Shown here piece by piece: positions 23,979-33,770 of a DNA stretch of 64,000 bases (positions are counted from its first letter, which is position 1; each line of letters opens with the position of its first letter). Where the stretch lies: contig JABYQQ010000002.1 in the NCBI GenBank assembly GCA_022605405.1, positions 434,001 through 498,000 on the forward strand, in the 5' to 3' direction. The notes below the pieces were generated by a model that saw only the letters and a program-made list of their open reading frames with translations, had not been told where the DNA came from and did no database searches. The DNA is from Earliella scabrosa (lineage: Eukaryota; Basidiomycota; Agaricomycetes; Polyporales; Polyporaceae). The position numbers and the translations under genes are program-made.

Positions 23979-26111
23979 ATGGCTCGCGCTACCGCAGCTT
24001 GCGCGCCGCGACTCCCGGTCGCTGTCACACGCCGTCACGCTCACGAGCTCGCGTCCACCTCGAGCGGCCCGCGCGCGTCGTTCGCCCGTGACCTCGACGC
24101 TGTTCGCGACAGCGGCGACGACGACGACGGCGGTGTCTGTGACGCGCCAGACGGCGTGGCTCCTCTCTCCCTCTCCCGTCTCATGGCCCGCCTCCGCCGC
24201 GACACCCAGGACTCCGGGGGCGCGACGTCCCAGCGGCCCCTCCGCGTCGTCGCGTCCGGCACACTCTTCGTCACACACAACCTCGGCCTCCCGACCCACC
24301 CCGACGCCAACTCGGTCGTGCGCGCACACTCGGTCTCACGCGACCGCGGCGGCTCGGCCAGCACGTGTCTCTCCGTCATTGCCCAGTTTCCTGCCGTCGA
24401 CGCTATACTCGTCGCCCCTCTCGGTGGGAACGAAGAGGGGCGCAGGATCCTTGCAGAGCTCGAAAAGGAGCGGGTCAGCACACGCTACTGCAAAATATGG
24501 CCCGAGGCCGGAGTGCCGAGTGCGTGGGTGCTGCATGCGGGTGTGTCTTCAGATTCCTTTCGTGCATACAGCGACCTACAACTCCATAACGTCCGCTGCA
24601 GATGACACGGACAGTCGCACCGTGATCAACAATAACCCACTGCCGGACATTACGCACGAAGAGTTCATCTCTCTTACTGGCCCTCTCCTCGTCCCGGAGA
24701 ACTACAACTACCTCACACCACCTCTACCATCCACCCCTCCTGCTGGCGCACAGCAGACGCCAGGCTCGAGTAACCCTGGCCAGCCCCGTCCATCCATGTC
24801 CAACCAGGTCCCGACACCCCCTGGTCGCGCACTCCTCAACAGCCCTGCTCCCATCGACTGGGTCCACTTCGAGGGCCGTTCGGTCAAGACCACCCTGAGC
24901 AACATCATGGGTCTCGACGGGCTCGCGCGGGAACGCAAGTGGCGAAGCCACTGCGTCTTCAGCGTAGACATCGGGCGACGAGCCCGTCAAGGCGTCGAAG
25001 CGGTACGCCCCCTCCCCCTCATCCCTCTCGCAAGTCGCTCCCAGCGTTCCAAACCTAACTGACCCTCGCCCCCACCCACCCACACAGCTCGTCCCACACG
25101 CGGACGTCCTCTTCCTGAACAAACACTACGCCCGCGCGCACTCGCCCCAATACGCCTCCTCCCCGCGCGCCTTCCTCCTCTCGCTCACGAACATCGCCCC
25201 GCCGCACGCGCTCCTCGTCGCGCACTGGGGCACCGACGGCGCCGCCGTGCTCTCCGTCCCCACCCGCGAGTACTTCCAGTCCTCCGGCTGGGTCGAGCCC
25301 GCCGTCCCCCCGATGCCGTCCCCGGCCCCCGCGCCCGACCAGGCGGCGAGACGCGGCCCCCTCGCACATCCGGAGGACTTGGACGTCCAGTCGGTGAGGA
25401 CGGGGAGCGACTTTTGGGCGGGGGGCGGACATGATACGGAGTCGTCGAGTATGTTCACGGCGGACCTTCTTCGCTCGGCGTCTGGGTCGAGCTCGTCTGC
25501 CGCCGCTGCGTCCGCGGCGCGGCGTCTTCCTTCGCAGGAGAACATGCGCAACCAGAGGGCGGGGCACCCGAACCAGCACCCACACCAGAACCAGAACCAG
25601 AGACAGCAAGGACGCGCAAAGAACGGGAAGCGTGCCGCGTTCCGTCGAGACGCAGAAGAGGACTCCTCCTCGTCGGACTCGGACGGGACGCAGATCGCGG
25701 GGCACGGCGGGGGCGGGGTGCGCCCGGTGCTGGAGCCGCCGAGACGTCCAGCGCCGACGACGGCGAATGAGGTGGTGGACGAGGTGGGGGCGCAGGACGC
25801 GTTCGTGGCGGGGATGATGTGGGCGCTGAGCCGGCGGCTGCTCCCGGGCGAGCCGTACACGCCGTCGGCGGTGAGGGGCGATGGGCCTGCTGGGGGGACG
25901 GATGCGGATGGGCAGAAGGGGCGGTGGAGGCTTGAGGAGTGTTTGAGGTGCGTCGTGTTGGTTTTTGGCTTGCTGGCTGCGTGATTATCTCTGTCTCATT
26001 GACATCTGTGTGTGCAGGTTCGCGACGGAGCTCGCGGGCAGGAAGGCGCGGCGAAAAGGCTGGGCGGGGCTCGCGGAGGAGATGGCGGGGGCGGGCTGGT
26101 TCGAGCTCTGA
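23979..26111 (+). CDS. pfkB-family carbohydrate kinase, ketohexokinase-like
   Basis: Exons 23979-24540, 24602-25002, 25088-25947 and 26018-26111 join in frame to 638 residues. The order of motifs follows ketohexokinase: VVASGTLFVTHNLG, SVSRDRGGSASTCLSVI, VAPLGGNEEGRRILAEL, SRTVINNNPLPDIT, IDWVHFEGRS, DVLFLNKHYA, LLVAHWGTDGAAVLS and VVDEVGAQDAFVAGM. The last is the active-site anion-hole motif, normally GAGD; here it is GAQD, with the catalytic Asp kept. A low-complexity, Asn/Gln/Ser-rich insert of about 130 residues lies just before it, so the protein is about twice the usual length. The final exon gives RFATELAGRKARRKGWAGL, matching the last kinase helix. The substrate is unknown; fructose or a related sugar is an inference from the family. 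Shares a 97-bp promoter with the FCP1-like gene. Confidence 0.8.
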
Positions 26112-26389
26112 ACGGTGTGGACGGTGCGCCGCCGATCGGTGAGGTTATCGTTGAAATGAGTGGACGATGCTCATGACTATGACTACTCGTATAGCCAGGC
26201 TCCTCGGGATATGTCGATTGTTACGCTGCGTGACGAATTACTTACTTACTGTATTTTATACCCTTTGTCTAGCTCTCGTTTTGTTCTATTAAGTACGTCG
26301 ATCTCCTAATGCTGCTGCTTTCTTGACGTTTCTGCCATCTGGTGCTGGGGTGGATGGGACACGAGGTGGAAAGAGGGACCCGGTTCAAG
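26112..26389. other. intergenic, 3' side of the kinase gene
   Basis: 278 bp before the tandem repeat. The first 200 bases are AT-rich, as a 3' UTR would be. No gene seen. Confidence 0.4.
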
Positions 26390-26903
26390 GTGAGTGTTGT
26401 TGCCCTTCGCTGTGATCCTATCTCACGGGCGTCGCGAACAGCAGGTACGGCACGCTAGCTCCGCAGGGCAGGATGGAGGGATTCGAGTTTGCGTTCGGTC
26501 GGCGTTGGCCTAGCCTAAGGCGCTTTTGTGAGTGTTGTTGACCTTGACCTTCGCTGTGATCCTATCTCACGGGCGTCGCGAACAACAGGTACGGCACGCT
26601 AGCTCCGCAGGGCAGGATGGAGGGATTCGAGTTTGCGTTCGGTCGGCGTTGGCCTAGCCTAAGGCGCTTTGGTGAGTGTTGTTGACCTTGACCTTCGCTG
26701 TGATCCTATCTCACGGGCGTCGCGAACAACAGGTACGGCACGCTAGCTCCGCAGGGCAGGATGGAGGGATTCGAGTTTGCGTTCGGTCGGCGTTGGCCTA
26801 GCCTAAGGCGCTTTGGTGAGTGTTGTTGACCTTGACCTTCGCTGTGATCCTATCTCACGGGCGTCGCGAACAACAGGTACGGCACACTAGCTCCGCAGGG
26901 CAG
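26390..26903 (+). repeat. tandem repeat, 144-bp unit, about 3.5 copies
   Basis: Units begin with GTGAGTGTTGTTG at 26390, 26528, 26672 and 26816. The first is 138 bp because it lacks a 6-bp piece; the next two are 144 bp and nearly identical; the last breaks off at about 26903. Each unit begins like an intron (GTGAGT ... AACAACAG, 61 bp) and continues with an 83-bp open stretch. A single decayed copy lies at 29991-30049, just before the second DUF6534 copy, so the array is an expansion of a segment that belongs to the large duplication. Confidence 0.95.
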
Positions 26904-27453
26904 TCAGAGGAGACTCTGAGACGCGGTACAGGAGTCCGTCGTATCACGTTCGCCATATAGAGCAAAGCCGGGGCTCTATCGTCGCTACGGACGTGTGCTG
27001 CGGCCTCACCTCGACCGCCATGACACCAGGAGAGGAAGCGCAGACATGTTCGCCGGTCAGCGGGTCGTGCCTTGACAGATCGCTGTAGCTTTCCCTGATC
27101 TCCCAAAACCCGAACACAGGCGGATCTTTGCTCTGGATGCAGCTGCATCCCGCACGCAGCACAGAGGTGTGTTCTGTTCACCTTGTTAGGAACGAGTATG
27201 CGTGTAATAGGCATCGTCCGGGTGTGCTCGGGATCGCTTCTACCCAACGAAGCTAACTCTGTACCTGCCTGCTCACGAATCCTGACGCAATCCTGCTCCT
27301 GTGCAGTTGCAGTGATAACTTCTCGTCTGATTCTGGTCGCTCGCTTGCTCTTCCACGCGAGCAGGGGTCAGTCGGGGCGCAGAGGGAGGGAGGGCATAAA
27401 ATGCCGGTCTCCTGACGAAATGAACCACAAGGCTACAGATCACTACCCTCGCT
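26904..27453. promoter_or_regulatory. upstream region of DUF6534 gene copy A
   Basis: 550 bp of duplicated upstream sequence. CAGGGGTCAGTCGGGGCGCAGA begins at 27362 and is kept in copy B with one change. A TATA-like CATAAAA is at 27395-27401, 53 bp before the start codon; copy B has CATAAAG at 30889-30895 with the same spacing. The longest open frame here is on the minus strand and looks accidental. Confidence 0.6.
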
Positions 27454-29831
27454 ATGCTCCTAGCTACCGGCGGGGTCGTCCCGCTCCCTGTACAACGCCA
27501 GGTTGGGGCCTTGGCTCCATTGCTTCCTTCGCTCGGCAACACTCTTGGAGCGCTCCTCATCTGCACATTCGTGACACTCATGTAAGTGTAGATGCGTGTC
27601 GCCTCGTACCTCACCCGATGCTGACTTATGTACGGCTATGTAGGCTGTACGGACTGCTTGTCCACCAAACATATCGATATCTTCGTCTTTACAAGACCGA
27701 TGCTCTCATTCTACGGATCATTGTACGCACCATCCCGCTCTCGCATCACTCAACGCTGAACCCTCTGTCAGGCTTTTGGTCTATTGTGAGCCATCTTTGA
27801 GGGTACACAAGGGGTTTACTCATCTCGTGCGCGCGGCAGTATCACAGACACAGTGTACTGTGTAACTCTCATTGATCTATGGTGCAGACCGATTTTACCT
27901 CGGTCGTCTGTGGGGCTAACCACCGTCACAGCTACCACTTTTTCATCAAGGAGTACTCCAATATCCTGGCGCTGACCCAGAACCGGTGGTAGGTGACTCC
28001 ATCACAACTCGCCATGATTGTTGTGTCGCTCAAAATCTTGTCATCGTAGGTCATTGCAGGCGAGTTGCTGCCCTTGCAGTTCACTATGTCCTAACCTTGA
28101 TACTGATTCTCGATCCACAGTGCACGTCTATCCTGACGGTGAGTTTATCCCAAGTGGGTTATTGTCGCAGTCTGAGGCTCATTCCCTTCCCCTTGCTACT
28201 CAGGGAATCACCGTGTTGCTCACTCAGGGGTAAGGGTTTCATGGTTCGATACCCTCCATGTTCCACTTGCTGACATTGGGTGTAGCTTCTATCTCCGGCG
28301 TGTTTCTATCAGCATGGGTGCGACGCTGTGCCCCACGACATCCATGCATCCGTAGACTGACATTGCGCAAATTAGCTCAATTGAAGTCCCGGTACCGGCC
28401 GTGGTTTCTGGGAATCATGGTGAGTCAGAGGGGCGAGCAACGGTCTGCTAGCATGGCCACTAACGACATCATCGCAGGGAACTTTGCTGCTCTGTGAACT
28501 AGGCATGTATGCTTCGGTACGCCCGTGTGCACGTTGACTCAAGCTTCGGGGTCGCCGCGTACAGGAGTTGTAGTCAGTATGTCGTACAATCTCCACTCCA
28601 TGCTGTCTCTAGCACCAATGCCCTTTAACCAACAGCTATATCTGTCAAGACGTACGGTCTCCCACTCTCAGAGCGCAAATCGAAGTGATTGACCTCTGGG
28701 CAGATTCACGAGTAGTGACGCCTTGCAAAGTAGCTCTTCCACGGTATGTGTGAGCGTAACCCTGCATTATGCAGACCAAGGCGGAGCTCGACTGATTGGC
28801 TTGGGTTGTGTAGCAATACTTCAATTCAATCCTCTTGGGCGTCGCCTTAGCGATAGACTGCGCGCTGACGGGCGCCCTTGTGATCATTCTCCGATGCCAA
28901 CGAACGCAGTTCAGAAGGTGCGGTGCTTCCTCCTCTTTGCTCTGTCAAATCGGTACGACATTCCGCACATCGGACCAGCACAAACGGTGTACTCAATGCG
29001 CTTGCGTTGTATGCTGTCATTGCGAGTGAGGAAATCTCCTATCCATTTGCGGTCTCTCGGAACGGCTCACGCACTTTCTTTCGTCCCCTTCGTACAGCCG
29101 CACTCAACACGTGAGTTCTCTGCTGACTGAGCTGCTCGATTCGATGTCATTCGGACGTGGTTTCGTCAGAACGTTGACCATACCGGCATTCGTTTTCGTG
29201 AGTCACGTTCTTGGTGTGCATGACCGTCCGGGTGACATGATCCCCGCCTCGCAGGTCGTGGCACAGCCCAATAATTTCATTTGGATTTCGATAGCCATAC
29301 CCTTGTCTAAAGGTAGGCTGGCGTACCGAGGGTCTGAACAAAGTTGACCTTGTCTTGTAGTATACTCTAACTCCGTATTGGCAATGTAAGTCGCTTGTAT
29401 TCCACACGCCGTGTCATCATGCCGAACACAACTAATGTGTCTCACAGGTTGAACTGTCGCGCGTCTCTCCGAAACGACGCAAAAGGAGGGGTCGTTTGCT
29501 TGACAACGCCTATGGCAAGTGGGCATTCCCAACATGGACACCGAGCGAGCGTGGTTGGCCCGACTGATCGATGGCTCGAGTCCGAGTCGAGACAGTCACA
29601 ATGACGGGTGACGTGAGCGTTCGTCACAAAGTCATCCTCTCTGCTCAAACTGTCATGTTGACTTTCCCTATTTGTCAGGAATTCGTTCTGCCTCCTCAAA
29701 CGGACGATGGCGACATGCATTCGGCCATAGGAGCAATCCTCCGTCTGTTGGAAGAGGGCATGGAGCCTCAGGCTGGTCATCAGGCCGCGAATCCCGCCAG
29801 TGGAGTACTACTGCAGACGAACCGGGATTGA
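27454..29831 (+). CDS. DUF6534-type seven-helix membrane protein, copy A
   Basis: A basidiomycete-expanded family of predicted plasma-membrane proteins with seven helices and no proven function. The start at 27454 (MLLATGGVVPLPV) leads to LPSLGNTLGALLICTFVTLM, then LYGLLVHQTYRYLRLYKTDA. The chain continues with WSLQCTSILT, GITVLLTQGFYLRRVSISM, LKSRYRPWFLGIMGTLLLC, SILLGVALAIDCALTGALVI, VLNALALYAVIA and FIWISIAIPLSKVYSNSVL. About sixteen exons are needed, several tiny: 27772-27785, 28050-28059, 28565-28576 and 28636-28651. Two introns appear to start with GC: 28060-28120 and 28503-28564. Compared with copy B the tail exon is 4 nt shorter near 29580-29600, which brings a stop at 29602-29604. 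The conserved final exon (29680-29831) is then reached only if splicing differs. It could be functional or starting to decay. Confidence 0.72.
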
Positions 29832-30947
29832 ACATTTCCGTGTGGCCTCCTTGTGTATCGTTATCACTCACCAGTCATATTCTATATCTATAGCTGCTGC
29901 TCGACAATCCTGGCGAAGCGCGAGCGTGGCAGACGACCGAGATTGGCGGTGTGCGAACTTGCTTTGTGACGGTGCGCTCGCCGGAGTCCTAAGGCGCTTG
30001 GTGAGTGTTGTTGACCTGCGCTGTGATCCTATCTCTCGGGAACAACAGATACGATACAGATCAACATACGCGTCACCATAGTCCTAGCTCTGCAGCGCAC
30101 CCAGAGACACTCCCAGACGCGTACGGGAGTCCGTCGTACCACTCACTGTTCGGGATATGAAGTTAGCAAAGCCGGCGCCCTATCCGAGTTGCTATGGACA
30201 TGCGTTGCGGCCTCGCCTTGACCACTTGCACGAGGGCGACGGCATCTTGCCACGCGTGCGGCGTCCGTCATCAGCAAAGGAAGCGCACAGTGCCAGACAA
30301 GTTCGCCGGTCAGCGGGAAAGATCGCTGCTGCTTCGCGCGTAGTTTTGCATGCGCCGAACACAGGCGGATCTGTGACTTCGGTGGCTTTCGCTGTGCCCT
30401 GGGACCTGCCCTGGATGGAACGGCAAGAGGGCAGGGGCATCCCGCACGGGGAACAGACGGTGTGTTCGCGTTCACGTTGTCGTTGAGAAGGAGGATGGTA
30501 CCGCTGACGAGTTCCCAGCGTGGCAGCCTGGGGGCCGGCATCTGGAAGGCACTCGTCCTGAGGATTCTTGAAGATCTCGCTCGGGATGCCAGGCGTCGCT
30601 GGACGCAGCTTGATTATCTAGGATGCAACCCCCCAGGTATGCTGCGACGATCATGATGTGAACGAACTCGGGAGCAGTTCGCGCCGTGTCGACGGGTTGA
30701 GCTGTGGTAGCTGCCTCAGCGGTCAGCTCAACGATCTCTGCTCTGCTCACGGATCTGGATCTCTGCGCACTTCTACTTCCGTCTATCCGCATGCGCAGTT
30801 GCTATTGCAGCGGTCGCTCCTCGGTTCTGGTCGTGCCTCGAGCGGCCCTTCTGAGCGCCCAGGGGTCAGTAGGGGCGCAGACGAGGGGCATAAAGTATCG
30901 GTCTCCTGGCGAGACAGGCTACAAGTCGGCAGATCACTACCCTCTCT
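29832..30947. promoter_or_regulatory. upstream region of DUF6534 gene copy B
   Basis: Contains the end of copy 1 of the duplication (to 29989), a decayed single repeat unit at 29991-30049 and the promoter of copy B. CAGGGGTCAGTAGGGGCGCAGA begins at 30860 and TATA-like CATAAAG is at 30889-30895. About 300 bp of this stretch (30480-30850) has no clear match upstream of copy A, which explains the greater length of copy 2. No separate gene seen. Confidence 0.55.
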
Positions 30948-33317
30948 ATGCTCGCAGCTTATACCGGTATGGTCGTTCCCCTCACTGTACAACGTCGGGC
31001 TGGGAGCTTGGATTCATTGTTTCCTTCACTCGACGATACCCTTGGAGCACTGCTGATCGGCACGTTCGTAACGCTCATGTATGTTTGTGTTGACCTCGCA
31101 CCTCATCCGATGCACTGATTCACTTCTATGGCTAGGCTATACGGGCTGTTGGTCCACCAAACGTATCGATATCTTCGTCTGTACAAGACCGATGCACTCG
31201 TTCTACGGCTCATTGTGCGCACGATCTCGCTCTCGCGTCGCGCCGCACTGAACTGTATGTCATTGTTAGGCATTTGGTCTATTGTGAGCCGTCCTTATAT
31301 ACAATGGGTTGGCCCGACTCATGCGCGCGCGACAGGATCACAGATACGGTGTATTGTGCGACTCTCATTGATCTATGGTGCTGACCTGCATTACTTCGAT
31401 GGCTGGTCGTGCTCACCACCGTGAATCCCACAGCTACCACTTCCTGGTCAAGGAGTACTCGAAGATCTTGGCGCTGGCACAGACTCGGTGGTAGGTGCTT
31501 CCGTCATGACTTTCTGTGGTTATTGTGTCATCTTGGAATCTTGCCATCATAGGTCATTCCAGGCAAGTTGCTGCCTCACCGTTCTTATGCCCCGAACCTT
31601 ATACTAACCGGTCATCCATAGTGCATTTCGCTCCTTGCAGTGAGTTCATCCGAAGGGTGATCGTCGTCACAGGCCAGCTAGCTCATTCCGTTCGCTTCCT
31701 AAGGGCATGATCCTGATGCTCTCCCAGGGGTGAGGTCTTTCTCACTCAACACCATCCATGAGTGGCTGACATTGGGCGTAGCTTTTACCTCCGGCGTATC
31801 TCTATTGGCATGGGTGCGGCGCTGTGCACCTTGACAAACGTCTGTAGGCTGACATGCACACATAGCTATGTCTCGGTATCGACTGTGGTTTCAAGGAATT
31901 ATCGTGAGTCGGGTGTCCCAATGGCGGTGGTTAGGTAGCATCCTCACTAAAGACGTGATCGCAGGGACTGCTTATGCTCTGTGAACTAGGCATGTACACT
32001 TCAGTACGCCCGCGCGCACGCTGACTGATAGCTTGGGGTTGCCTCGTACAGGACTTATAGCGAGTACGTCGTCCATTTGCCACTTGGTGTCGTATTCAAT
32101 ACCAATGACTGTTGACGAACAGCCAATGCTGCCAAGGCGTGCGTCCTCCCTCCTCAAAACGTAAATCGCAGTGGCTGACTTCTGGGCAGATTCATGAGTG
32201 ACACCACCGCAGGGTCTCTTCTTTCCGTCTATGTGAGTGGGGAGACCCGTTCAGTATATTGTGCGTGGGATAAGGGGAGACCTAGACTGACTGATATGCA
32301 TTGGGTTGCATAGCGTCACCTGGATTCGATTCTCTTCGGCGTCGCCATCGCGATTGACTGCGCGCTGACGGGTGCCCTTGTGATCATCCTGCGGGGCCGA
32401 CGCACGCAGTTCAAACGGTACGGTGCTTTCCCTCTCCTTGTTTTGTCGCCTTGATACGATGTTTCACCAACCAGGACCAACGGTGTGCTTGATGCACTTG
32501 CATTGTATGCCGTCATTGCGAGTGAGGATATCCTGCATCTATGTGTCGTCTCCCGTCGGACGGCTAACCTCCTTCCCTTCATATAGCCGTACTCAACACG
32601 TGAGTTCCCTGAGCGGCCGAGTTTGATGTCGTCCTCATGTGGTTCCCGTTAGAACTTTGACCATACCCGCGTTCGCTCTCGTGAGCTATATCCTCGCTGT
32701 GCGCGATCGTCAGGGTGACATGAATCCCGCCTCGCAGGTCCTGACACAGCCTGACAACTTCATCTGGATTGCGATCGGCATACCCGTCTGCCAAGGTAGG
32801 CTGGCATATCGAGAGCCTGATCGAGGTTGACCTGTTCTGGCAGTATACTCGAACTCGGTGTTGGCGATGTAGGTCGCTTTTCACTCCGCACGCCGTATCG
32901 CCATGCTCAACATCCCATCCGCCTCGCAGGTTGAACTGTCGCGCGTCTCTCAACAACGCAGAAGGAGGTGCGGTCGTGTGCATTTCAACGCCTATGGGAA
33001 GCGGACGTTCCCAACATACACAGCGGACGAGCGAGTTGGGCCCCGGGGCGGGGACTGATCGATGGCCCTCCTCGGCGTCGTCGGCGACAGTCACAGTGAC
33101 GGGTGATGTGAGCGTTCGTCACCCCGGTGTCGTCGCACTCTCTGCTCAAACCGTCATGTTGATTTTCCTTATTTGTCAGGAACTCGACCTGCCTCCTCAA
33201 ACGGACGATGGCGACATGTCGGCTATAGGAGCAATCCTCCGTCTGTTGGAAGAGGGCATGGAGCCTGGTCCTGAGGCCACGAATCCCGTTGGAATACTGC
33301 AAACGAACCGGGATTGA
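30948..33317 (+). CDS. DUF6534-type seven-helix membrane protein, copy B
   Basis: Paralog of the preceding gene with the same exon plan. The start at 30948 (MLAAYTGMVVPLTV) is followed by LFPSLDDTLGALLIGTFVTL, YGLLVHQTYRYLRLYKTDAL, FYLRRISIGM, a segment ending LLMLCELG, then IATNAAKAFMSDTTAGSLL, DSILFGVAIAIDCALTGALV, VLDALALYAVIA and FIWIAIGIPVCQ. The C-terminal tail is hydrophilic, rich in Gly/Ser/Thr, and ends LEEGMEPGPEATNP...QTNRD. The 72-nt stretch 33108-33179 looks like an intron but is also open in frame, so it may be retained. Micro-exons are 31270-31283, 31553-31562, 32052-32063 and 32123-32138. GC-starting introns are 31563-31621 and 31990-32051, at the same places as in copy A. The tail is intact, so this is the better candidate for a working gene. 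Confidence 0.75.
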
Positions 33318-33770
33318 ACATTTTCGTGTGGCCTCCTTGTGTATCTTTATCACTCACCAGTCATATTCTGTATCTATAGATGCTGCTCGACAATACTGGC
33401 CCAGCGCGAGCGTGGCAGACGACCGAGATTGACGATACGCGAAGCTTTGTGACGGTGCGCCCGCCGGAGTCCCTGTAACGTTGTGGAGCTCGATTTTGCC
33501 CGTTTTGCTCATCTGGAGGCCAATTACCCGTTTTGCTCATCTGAATTGTCCATTACAGGCCGACGACGCCCGATTTGGTTGCGGACGACACGAACGCTGC
33601 CGAAAAGAGGTTATTTTGACCCATTATGGCGAAACACGGACCAGTCACAGTGAAGGGCTGTCACGCCATTCGAACTGGCCTCAGGCGCATATAAACCGCG
33701 CAACGGCGACCGAGGGCTCCTCATCAACTTGGTTGACCTTCCCCCATCTCCTGCGCACTCCCTCTGCATC
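33318..33770. promoter_or_regulatory. promoter region of the coiled-coil gene
   Basis: The duplication ends at about 33472. After it a 17-bp word, CCCGTTTTGCTCATCTG, occurs at 33499-33515 and again at 33527-33543. A TATA box (TATAAA) is at 33690-33695, 76-81 bp before the start codon at 33771. Confidence 0.6.

Larger units (their letters stand above)
26806..33472 (+). repeat. tandem segmental duplication, two copies of 3.2-3.5 kb
   Basis: Copy 1 is about 26806-29989 and copy 2 about 29990-33472. Both begin with AAGGCGCTT(T)G then GTGAGTGTTG and both end with GACGGTGCGC(T/C)CGCCGGAGTCC. The junction at 29989/29990 is direct. Upstream blocks (for example GGAGTCCGTCGTA at about 26931 and 30128), the core promoters and all the exon/intron borders I traced match one to one. 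Coding parts are visibly diverged, so the event is not recent. Confidence 0.93.

Noticed and set aside
26390..26903. CRISPR-like array
   Set aside because: The units are contiguous and 144 bp long without unique spacers, and the genome is eukaryotic.
28236..28248. GGTTCGATACC as tRNA B-box
   Set aside because: It lies in an intron of the DUF6534 gene and there is no cloverleaf or A-box upstream.
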